Program-made: the position numbers and the translations under genes
In this document: positions 27,580 through 34,555 of the stretch, one piece after another
How the letters are laid out: every line of letters begins with the position of its first letter
Position numbering within the stretch: the stretch's first letter is position 1
The notes under the pieces: model-generated
What the model was told of the DNA's origin: nothing
Database searches by the model: none
Seen by the model: only the letters and a program-made list of their open reading frames with translations
NCBI RefSeq assembly: GCF_030388325.1
Contig: NZ_CP103794.1
Coordinates: forward strand, 2,356,001 to 2,420,000
Reading direction: 5' to 3'
Source of the DNA: Flavobacterium johnsoniae
GTDB taxonomy: Bacteria > Bacteroidota > Bacteroidia > Flavobacteriales > Flavobacteriaceae
Length of the DNA: 64,000 bases

Positions 27580-28329
27580 ATGCTGAAAGCCGAAAGACAT
27601 AAATATATCATGACGAAACTTGTTGAAGAACAAAAAGTTGTCACAACAGATTTGGCTTTGGCTTTGGACTTATCCGAGGATACAATTAGGAGAGATTTAA
27701 ACGAACTGGACAGCAAAAAGCTTTTAGAGAAAGTTTACGGTGGAGCAGTGCAGGTAACAGAAAAATCAGCAGATGTTTTTAATATTAATATATCTGGAGA
27801 AGATGAGAAGATGAAGATAGTTACAAAAGCGTTGTCTTTGCTTCATGATGATCAGGTTATTATAATGAGTGGAGGAAGTACCAATTTGGTTTTTGCGAAG
27901 TTAATTCCAGCAGATTTAAAAGCTACTATATATACGTATAGTCTTCCAATTGCAATGCAGCTTTCACAACATCCAAATATTGATTTGATTTTTATTGGTG
28001 GAAAAATGCAGAAAAATGCAATGGTGACAATTGGTATGGATGTAATTCAGGTTGTTTCCAAAATCAAAGCAGATATTTGTTTCATTGGAGCGAGTAGCAT
28101 TAATATTAAACAAGGTTTGACAGAAATTGGATACGAAATCTCAATTGTTAAAAAAGCCATGATAGAAGCTTCTGATAGAGTAGTTTCTATGTTTTCTTCT
28201 GATAAATTGAACACTAAAATGCCTCATGTGGTTTGCGATTTAAAACAATTGGATACCATTGTTACCAATCTTGATCCTGAAGATGCAAGTCTTGAAGAGT
28301 ACAGAAAATCAGGAGTTTTTATACTTTAA
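27580..28329 (+). CDS. DeoR-family transcriptional regulator
   Basis: A 249-aa sugar-metabolism regulator. The N-terminal DeoR helix-turn-helix (about 1-57) contains VVTTDLALALDLSEDTIRRDL and the family box LYGGA-like LEKVYGGAV. The C-terminal DeoRC sensor domain (about 75-235) has the phosphate-sugar binding elements IIMSGGSTNLVF and CFIGASSINIKQGLTE. Relatives such as GlmR/AgaR-type proteins respond to phosphorylated sugars, so GlcNAc-6-P or MurNAc-6-P is a reasonable effector guess. It diverges from susC and precedes the esterase gene, with two direct-repeat sites on each side, which suggests autoregulation and control of both arms of the locus. Confidence 0.93.
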   Translation: MLKAERHKYIMTKLVEEQKVVTTDLALALDLSEDTIRRDLNELDSKKLLEKVYGGAVQVTEKSADVFNINISGEDEKMKIVTKALSLLHDDQVIIMSGGSTNLVFAKLIPADLKATIYTYSLPIAMQLSQHPNIDLIFIGGKMQKNAMVTIGMDVIQVVSKIKADICFIGASSINIKQGLTEIGYEISIVKKAMIEASDRVVSMFSSDKLNTKMPHVVCDLKQLDTIVTNLDPEDASLEEYRKSGVFIL

Positions 28330-28352
28330 TCAATATATAGTTCAATTATTTT

Positions 28353-28368
28353 TGCATGTTTTTGCGTT
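28353..28368 (-). promoter_or_regulatory. Putative DeoR operator site 3
   Basis: On the minus strand AACGCAAAAACATGCA: AACGCA and CATGCA hexamers with the same 10-bp spacing, 24 bp after the regulator stop codon. Confidence 0.5.
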
Positions 28369-28391
28369 ATTTGTATTTTATTTTGTTAAAT

Positions 28392-28407
28392 AACGCAAAA
28401 TAATGTA
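28392..28407 (+). promoter_or_regulatory. Putative DeoR operator site 4
   Basis: AACGCAAAATAATGTA: AACGCA plus the degenerate AATGTA at 10-bp spacing, ending 18 bp before the -7 box of the esterase gene, so binding here would cover the -33 region. Confidence 0.5.
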
Positions 28408-28425
28408 TTTTGTTTGTTTTTTGTA

Positions 28426-28433
28426 TATATTTG
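28426..28433 (+). promoter_or_regulatory. -7 promoter element of the esterase gene
   Basis: TATATTTG, 31 bp before the ATG at 28465; same octamer as at susC and the regulator gene. Confidence 0.55.
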
Positions 28434-28464
28434 TTAAAACTATTTTCTAACAAAACCAGATTAT

Positions 28465-29361
28465 ATGAAAAACCATATTTTCTCTATTTATAATGTATTT
28501 CAAAAAAGTAGAGAAACCTCCTTTAGAAAAAAACATAAAGCAAAAGCACTTTATACCTTATATTTAATTCTTTTATTTTGTTCTGCAAAAGCCGCAACAG
28601 TTGATACCATTCAGGTTTTTAGCCTATCAATGAATAAGAATATTAAAAGCTGTATTATATTTCCGGAGAGTTATAAAAAAAGCTATAAAAAATTCCCTGT
28701 TGTTTATCTTCTTCACGGATATAGCGGAAATTATGCTTCTTGGGCAAAAGATTTTAAAGAACTTAAAAGTCAGGTAGATCAATACAATTTTATTGTAGTC
28801 GGTGTAGACGGAAATTATTCAAGCTGGTATTTTGACAGTCCTATTGATCCAAGCTTTAAGTACGAAACTTATGTTACAAAAGAATTAGTTTCTTATATAG
28901 ATCAAAAATACAGAACAATTCCTAATCGTGAAAACAGAGCTATTTCAGGCTTAAGCATGGGCGGGCATGGCGCTTTGTATTTGTCGTTTAAACATCAGGA
29001 TATTTTTGGTGCGGCCGGCAGTATGAGCGGAGGAGTAGATTTTAGGCCATTTCCTGATAATTGGGATATTAAAAAACGTCTAGGAACTATAACCGAATTT
29101 CCTGAAAATTGGGAAAAATATACCGTTACCAATATGCTTGATTTGGTAAAAGACAATAATTTAAAATTGATTATAGACTGTGGTTTTGATGATTTTTTTA
29201 TGGAAGTAAACAGACAGCTTCATGCTAAAATGCTTTCCCAAAAAATAAATCACGATTATATAGAACGCCCAGGAAAACATGATCTTCAATATTGGGAAAA
29301 CTCTTTAAAATTTCAGTTGTTATTCTTCAATAATTTTTTCAACGATAAAATAAAATATTAG
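28465..29361 (+). CDS. Exported esterase D/antigen-85-like alpha/beta hydrolase
   Basis: A 298-aa putative esterase of the PF00756 type. A basic N-terminus is followed by a hydrophobic signal (ALYTLYLILLFCSAKAA). The core shows VVYLLHGYSGNYASWAKD (oxyanion region) near 74, the nucleophile elbow GLSMGGHGAL near 162, DCGFDDFF (acid) near 235 and the terminal GKHDLQYW with the catalytic His. All triad positions appear intact. It is the first enzyme gene behind the regulator, with its own -7 box and operator-like sites. The substrate is unknown; O-acetyl groups on peptidoglycan or feruloyl-type esters are both possible. Confidence 0.85.
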   Translation: MKNHIFSIYNVFQKSRETSFRKKHKAKALYTLYLILLFCSAKAATVDTIQVFSLSMNKNIKSCIIFPESYKKSYKKFPVVYLLHGYSGNYASWAKDFKELKSQVDQYNFIVVGVDGNYSSWYFDSPIDPSFKYETYVTKELVSYIDQKYRTIPNRENRAISGLSMGGHGALYLSFKHQDIFGAAGSMSGGVDFRPFPDNWDIKKRLGTITEFPENWEKYTVTNMLDLVKDNNLKLIIDCGFDDFFMEVNRQLHAKMLSQKINHDYIERPGKHDLQYWENSLKFQLLFFNNFFNDKIKY

Positions 29362-29429
29362 ATAAGTAAGTGTGTATTGCGATTTTACCCATAAAAAAAG
29401 TAATGCATAAATTTTGGTTGGTTACCTAT

Positions 29430-29456
29430 CCTAACAGGTTTTCAAAACCTGTTAGG
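29430..29456 (+). terminator. Perfect 13-bp hairpin with T-run; also a dispersed palindrome
   Basis: CCTAACAGGTTTT and its exact complement around a single C, followed by ATTTTTT, 69 bp after the esterase stop. The same palindrome recurs at 31463-31489, so it belongs to a repeat family that may have been recruited as terminator. The rest of the 29362-29615 gap is AT-rich without a gene. Confidence 0.6.
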
Positions 29457-29615
29457 TATTTTTTGCTTGTTTTTTAATAGCCACAGATTAAAATGATTTT
29501 TTTACGATTGTTGAGAATTAAATCTGCTGAATCTGCGTAAAAAAAACGAAGAAATCTAACTCAACTTGATCACAATATAATTTAAATGAAGGTTCAATAA
29601 ATTAAAAAATAACTT

Positions 29616-31451
29616 ATGAAAAATTTATTTTCAAGAATATTATTGCTTTTTATTATCGTTTCTGGTTTTTCTCAAAATGCAGAAAAATCAGGAAATATTA
29701 AGTTTGTACAGCTAACCGATTTGCACGTTTCGGTAGGAAATGACAATGATTTTTTATTGCAGAATATCGTAAAAGAAATTAATAATTCTGATTTTGAATT
29801 TGCAATTGTAACGGGAGACTTGACCAATCGCGGTGCTGATGACGAATTAAAACAAGTGCATTCAATACTTTCAAAATTGAAAATTCCGTATTATGTCATT
29901 TCTGGAAATCACGAAACCAATTGGAGCGAAAGCGCAGGTTTGACTTATAAAAAAATATTTGGTGAGGATAGATTTGTGTTCTCAAAGGGAGATTATGTTT
30001 TTATCGGATTTCCATGCGGACCTTATATGAAAATGGGAGATGGTTTTGTAAAACACGAAGATGTGCTTTGGCTCGATAAAACTTTAAAAGAAAATCTAAA
30101 AAACAGCAATAAAAAAGTCCTGAATTTTGCTCATTATCCGTTAGATAATAGCGTGAGCAATTATAAAGAAGTGCTTTCTGTTTTACAAAAATATCCAACT
30201 GTTGCCTCGTTTTGTGGTCACGGACACACTTTAAAAAAATATGATTTCTCAGGTTTGAGCGGTATAATGGGAACATCGATAACTTCGCTTGACGGAAAAA
30301 CAAAAAGTTATAATGAAGTAATTATCAGCAAAGACAGTATTAGTATTTATCAAAAAGAAATAGATAAACCTGGAGTTTTTAGATTTTCGGTTCCGACAGC
30401 ACCTTCTAAAATCGAAATTCCGAAAGATAATTTGGTAATGCAATTTCCTTTTATAAAAGATGTTGCTTCGATTTACAGCCTTCCTGCATTCGACAAAAAG
30501 AATGTTTATTTTACTAATTCGATTGGCGAAATAAAATCGGTTAATCTGAAAAATAAAGCGTTGAATTGGAAAACAGAAACAGGAAATTCCATTTATTTTT
30601 CACCCATAATTATAAAAAATACACTTGTAATTGGTACAATCGAAGGAAATTTACAAGGATTTGATACACAATCAGGAAAACAAAAATGGACAATTCCTGT
30701 TGGAGGCGTTTTAGTAGGTTCGCCAATTGCAGAAAATAATAAAGTTTATACAGCGAGTTCTACAGCATTTGTTTGCTTAGATGGTGTGACAGGTAAAGTC
30801 ATCTGGAAGAATAATTTACCTGCGTCTTATTCGCAAGGAATTCCGTTGATACAAGGCGATAAAATAATTTTTGGAGTTTGGGATTCGTATATTTATTGTT
30901 TGAATAAAAACACAGGAAATCTAATTTGGAAATGGAACAATGGAAATGATAAGCAAATTTTGTATTCGGCTGGAAATGTAAATATGGTTTCAACAAAAAA
31001 TCGACTTTATTTTGTTACCCCACAACGTTTCTTGACCATTTTGGATATCGAAACAGGGAAGACGCTTTTAAGAACTTCTAAATGGAAAATCAGAGAATCT
31101 ATGGGTAAAAGCCAAGATGGAAAATGGTTTTATGGAAAAACTATGGATGGAGAATTGGTAAGAGTGCCACTTAATGATGATATTGAATTAACAGAAGAAA
31201 ATGTAATTTCTCAAAGCAAAGTTTTAGATTTAAAACTTGGATATGAACATAATCCGGCTGGAATATTAGAAAAAAATAATAAAATTTATATCGGAAGCCG
31301 TAAAGGAGAAGTTATAATTGTAGATGCTGAAAAGTTTGAAATTATAAAACAAATTAATCTAGGAAGTTCAAGCATAAATGGTTTTACAGTTGATGATAAA
31401 GGACAAGTCTGGACATCACTTATCGAAGGCGGAATTTACTTACTAGAATAA
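29616..31451 (+). CDS. Exported metallophosphoesterase fused to PQQ-like beta-propeller
   Basis: A 611-aa exported protein (signal KNLFSRILLLFIIVSGFSQ). The calcineurin-type phosphoesterase domain (about 26-250) has all metal-binding motifs: D-x-H in QLTDLHV (D35, H37), GDLTNRG near 67-73, SGNHE near 96-100 and GHGH near 198. A hydrophobic HYPLD precedes the last motif. Residues about 275-611 form repeated beta-propeller blades with PQQ-like signatures (KALNWKTETGN, TGKVIWKNNLP, TGNLIWKWNNG). The combination suggests a periplasmic or surface phosphatase or phosphodiesterase with a binding propeller. Its place in a peptidoglycan-type locus is unexpected; the substrate is not deducible. Confidence 0.88.
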   Translation: MKNLFSRILLLFIIVSGFSQNAEKSGNIKFVQLTDLHVSVGNDNDFLLQNIVKEINNSDFEFAIVTGDLTNRGADDELKQVHSILSKLKIPYYVISGNHETNWSESAGLTYKKIFGEDRFVFSKGDYVFIGFPCGPYMKMGDGFVKHEDVLWLDKTLKENLKNSNKKVLNFAHYPLDNSVSNYKEVLSVLQKYPTVASFCGHGHTLKKYDFSGLSGIMGTSITSLDGKTKSYNEVIISKDSISIYQKEIDKPGVFRFSVPTAPSKIEIPKDNLVMQFPFIKDVASIYSLPAFDKKNVYFTNSIGEIKSVNLKNKALNWKTETGNSIYFSPIIIKNTLVIGTIEGNLQGFDTQSGKQKWTIPVGGVLVGSPIAENNKVYTASSTAFVCLDGVTGKVIWKNNLPASYSQGIPLIQGDKIIFGVWDSYIYCLNKNTGNLIWKWNNGNDKQILYSAGNVNMVSTKNRLYFVTPQRFLTILDIETGKTLLRTSKWKIRESMGKSQDGKWFYGKTMDGELVRVPLNDDIELTEENVISQSKVLDLKLGYEHNPAGILEKNNKIYIGSRKGEVIIVDAEKFEIIKQINLGSSSINGFTVDDKGQVWTSLIEGGIYLLE

Positions 31452-31462
31452 TTATTTACTAT

Positions 31463-31489
31463 CCTAACAGGTTTTTAAAATCTGTTAGG
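31463..31489. repeat. Second copy of the CCTAACAGG palindrome
   Basis: CCTAACAGGTTTTT followed by AAAATCTGTTAGG, one mismatch from the copy at 29430-29456. It lies 12 bp after the phosphoesterase stop and before the GHL10 start. The T-run is lost, so it is unlikely to terminate strongly. Confidence 0.65.
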
Positions 31490-31522
31490 TTGATTACAAA
31501 AATGAATCTAAAATACAATCTT

Positions 31523-33004
31523 ATGAGAAGCCTAAAAATAATAATCCTAATACTGCTTTTTCAAACAAAACTTTTCAGTCAAGAATCACCGAAAAGAGAA
31601 ATGCGTGCAGCTTGGATTTCTACTGTTGACAATATTGACTGGCCATCAAAACCAGGATTATTAGACAAGCAGATGAAAGCCGAAATGATTAGTATTTTAG
31701 ATAATTTAAGATCTAATAATCTGAATACGGTAATTTTTCAAATTCGCCCAACGGCCGATGCTTATTATAAATCGACAAAAGAACCTGCTTCGCATTGGAT
31801 AACGGGAACTCAAGGTCTTGCGCCAGGATTTGATCCGTTGCAAATGATGATTGACGAAGCAGGAAAAAGAGGAATGAATGTTCATGTTTGGCTAAATCCA
31901 TATCGAGTTCAAAAAGATACGGTAAAAGATGTTTTGACTAAAACGCATTTGTTTTTTAAGAAACCAGAACTGTTTTTGACTTACGGAAAATCAAGATATT
32001 TTAATCCAGGTTATAAAGAAACCAGAGATTTTGTTTCTTCTGTAGTTGGCGAAATTGTTCGAAATTATGACATTCAAGCCGTTCATATGGACGATTATTT
32101 TTATCCATATAAAATTGAAGGACAAGAGTTTCCAGATGAAAAAGCTTTCGCTAAAGAACCACGACAGTTTAAAGACAAAGACGATTGGAGAAGAGATAAT
32201 GTCGATTTAATCATCAAGCAAATTAGAGATACTATTATTGCTAATAAACCAGAAGTCGAATTCGGAATTTCGCCTTTCGGGGTTTGGCGTAATATTGCTA
32301 AAGATTCTCAAGGTTCTAACACAAAGGCCGGAGCAACCAATTATGACGATTTGTACGCCAACATTTTAAAATGGCAAAAAGAAAACTGGATCGATTATGT
32401 AACGCCACAATTATACTGGCATATTGGTTTTGATAGAGCTAATTTTGAAGTTTTGGCAAAATGGTGGGCAGAACACAAATATGGGGTTAATGTTTATGTT
32501 GGACATGGCGATTATAAAATTTCTAACTCAGCAAAAGAGCAAGAATGGAGAAGTCCAGATCAAATTGTGAAACAAATCGAAATGATTCGAAAAATGCCTC
32601 AAATAGATGGTTCGATGCATTTTACAGCAAATTCATTCTTTAAAAAAGGAGACACGCTCCGAAATGCTCTTATTCAAAAACCATATAAATATATTGCCTT
32701 AACTCCAGAAGCTAATAGAATTACAAGAATAAAACCGCTATCGCCAACAAATGCAATAATTACTAAAAAAGGCGACAAAGCAATACTAAATTGGAAACCT
32801 GAAATGTATGATAAGAAATATGTAATTTACAGATTTCCAAAAGGCAAGATTACTGATTTCTCCAATCCAATGAATATTTATTACGTAACAACGCTAACAA
32901 AATTGGAAGTTTCAAATCCTGATTTAGAGAATTATGTTTATGCTGTTTCTGCTTTGAGTCAAACCCAGACAGAAAGCAATCCGGTAGAATTTTCAACAAA
33001 ATAA
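31523..33004 (+). CDS. Exported GHL10-family glycoside hydrolase, second paralogue
   Basis: About 493 aa from ATG 31523, which gives a compact signal peptide (MRSLKIIILILLFQTKLFSQ); ATG 31502 and TTG 31490 are alternatives. The barrel opens with REMRAAWISTVDNIDWPSKPG and carries GKRGMNVHVWLNPYR, DIQAVHMDDYFYPY and FGISPFGVWRN, closely matching the enzyme at 10816-12387. A C-terminal beta-rich domain (about 410-493) resembles a fibronectin-III-like fold. Like its paralogue it may cut denuded peptidoglycan glycan chains. The gene ends 10 bp before the serine hydrolase, so the two are co-transcribed. Confidence 0.87.
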   Translation: MRSLKIIILILLFQTKLFSQESPKREMRAAWISTVDNIDWPSKPGLLDKQMKAEMISILDNLRSNNLNTVIFQIRPTADAYYKSTKEPASHWITGTQGLAPGFDPLQMMIDEAGKRGMNVHVWLNPYRVQKDTVKDVLTKTHLFFKKPELFLTYGKSRYFNPGYKETRDFVSSVVGEIVRNYDIQAVHMDDYFYPYKIEGQEFPDEKAFAKEPRQFKDKDDWRRDNVDLIIKQIRDTIIANKPEVEFGISPFGVWRNIAKDSQGSNTKAGATNYDDLYANILKWQKENWIDYVTPQLYWHIGFDRANFEVLAKWWAEHKYGVNVYVGHGDYKISNSAKEQEWRSPDQIVKQIEMIRKMPQIDGSMHFTANSFFKKGDTLRNALIQKPYKYIALTPEANRITRIKPLSPTNAIITKKGDKAILNWKPEMYDKKYVIYRFPKGKITDFSNPMNIYYVTTLTKLEVSNPDLENYVYAVSALSQTQTESNPVEFSTK

Positions 33005-33014
33005 AAATACAATA

Positions 33015-34319
33015 ATGAAAAACATAATAGCTAATATTGTATTCGCATTTTTGATTCTGTTAGGAATCAGCGGTTATGCTCAGAATAAGTCGAAAAAGTC
33101 TTTTGATGTAAAACAAAATGAAGTTTATATCGATTCGATGATGACCAATGCACTTGAAAAAGGATTTTTTCCTGGTGCTCAAGTTATTGTTGGAAGTAAA
33201 GACGAAGTGTTTATTTCAAAAAATTATGGTTTTGAAGATTATTCTAAAAAACAACCCGTAAAAAATGATGACGTTTACGATCTAGCTTCGATGTCTAAAG
33301 TTTTGGGTGCAACATTAGTAACCATGCGTTTGGTGGGCGAGAATCAAATGAAAATTACAGATAAATTGGGTGATGCAGTTCCTTTTTTCAAAAATACACC
33401 AATTGCCGATTTAACACTTTTCGAATTATTAACGCATACTTCAGGATTAAAAGCGAGTATTACTTTTTATCAAGATATGCTTTCAACGCCTGATGGTTCG
33501 CCTTTGTTGAGCAATCAAAAATCAGCAGATTATCCAGAATTGTTTGATACAATGTATGTGAACAAAAATATTGTTTATGATGCCAATTATCTTTCATTTA
33601 CACCAAAGGAAAATTGGATTCAGATTTATAAAAACATGTGGCTGAATCCTGAATTTTACAAAACAGTTTATAATCAGATTGCTCATGCCAACGTTAATCA
33701 GAGAGGAAAATATGTGTACAGCGATTTAAATTTGCTTTTGGTTAAAGAAATGATTGAAACCAAAACAGGAAAGAAACTCGATGAACTAACAAGAGAAATT
33801 TATACAGAATTAAGTATTTCTAAAATTGGATACAATCCGTTAAAATGGACTTCTATCGAAAATGTAACGCCTACAGAATTGGATAATTTCTTTAGAAAAG
33901 ATACAATTAGAGGATATGTTCACGATGAAGCGGCGGCTATTTTTGGAGGCGTTTCAGGAAATGCAGGTTTGTTTGCCAATGCACAATCTATTTCTGTTAT
34001 CTGCCAAATGTTGTTAAATGATGGAAAATTTCAAGGAAAACAAATTCTAAAAGCAAAAGTGATAAAAGAGTTTATACAATCGCCTTTAGCAAAAGAAGGA
34101 ATCTACCGCGGACTTGGTTTCGATAAAAGAAAACCAGACGAATTTTTCAAAGCAAATGATTTTGGACACACAGGATTTACAGGAACTTTTTTCTTTATGA
34201 ATCCAGACAATAATAGATTTACCGTTATTTTAACCAATCGTGTAAATCCAACAAGAACCAACAGATTAATGTATAAAGATGATTTTATGGCAAAAATCTG
34301 GAGAGAAATCAATAAGTAA
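33015..34319 (+). CDS. Exported beta-lactamase-fold serine hydrolase
   Basis: A 434-aa class-C beta-lactamase/DD-peptidase-like protein with a signal peptide (KNIIANIVFAFLILLGISGYAQ). S-x-x-K is SMSK near residue 93, the YxN position reads YSD near 234 and the KTG position reads HTGFTG near 384. These are the same three motifs as in the C-terminal half of the 999-aa GH3 fusion, and many flanking stretches match (GGVSGNAGLFANA, YRGLGFDKR, NRFTVILTNR). It is probably a peptidase or esterase acting on muropeptides rather than a resistance enzyme. It closes the plus-strand arm. Confidence 0.88.
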   Translation: MKNIIANIVFAFLILLGISGYAQNKSKKSFDVKQNEVYIDSMMTNALEKGFFPGAQVIVGSKDEVFISKNYGFEDYSKKQPVKNDDVYDLASMSKVLGATLVTMRLVGENQMKITDKLGDAVPFFKNTPIADLTLFELLTHTSGLKASITFYQDMLSTPDGSPLLSNQKSADYPELFDTMYVNKNIVYDANYLSFTPKENWIQIYKNMWLNPEFYKTVYNQIAHANVNQRGKYVYSDLNLLLVKEMIETKTGKKLDELTREIYTELSISKIGYNPLKWTSIENVTPTELDNFFRKDTIRGYVHDEAAAIFGGVSGNAGLFANAQSISVICQMLLNDGKFQGKQILKAKVIKEFIQSPLAKEGIYRGLGFDKRKPDEFFKANDFGHTGFTGTFFFMNPDNNRFTVILTNRVNPTRTNRLMYKDDFMAKIWREINK

Positions 34320-34354
34320 AAGTTTGCTAGATATTTAAAGAATTAAAAAGAGTT

Positions 34355-34437
34355 TTTCACGCAGATTTCGGCAAATTTATTTTAGATAAAAAAAGAATCT
34401 GCAATATCTGCTTAAATCTTTTTAAATCTGTGTGAAA
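34355..34437. repeat. Dispersed inverted repeat (CACGCAGATT type)
   Basis: TTTCACGCAGATTT at 34355-34368 pairs with AAATCTGTGTGAAA at 34424-34437 with one wobble. A close relative is at 42952-43046. Confidence 0.6.
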
Positions 34438-34495
34438 TAAAAAATAATCCTTTAAATCTGTTGCAAAAAAAGAAACATAACTATTGAAATTACAG

Positions 34496-34503
34496 TAATT
34501 TTG
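34496..34503 (+). promoter_or_regulatory. -7 promoter element of the FAD/Fe-S dehydrogenase gene
   Basis: TAATTTTG fits TAnnTTTG and lies 52 bp before the ATG, so this gene probably has its own promoter apart from the serine-hydrolase operon. Confidence 0.4.
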
Positions 34504-34555
34504 TAATCTCATCAACAAAAAATAAAATTCGTTTTAGACAACAAATTAGAATATA

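Noticed and set aside
15312..34319. Beta-lactamase antibiotic-resistance genes
   Set aside because: The serine hydrolase motifs (SxxK, YSD, HTG) and the peptidoglycan context point to peptidase/esterase-like relatives, not to a resistance enzyme.
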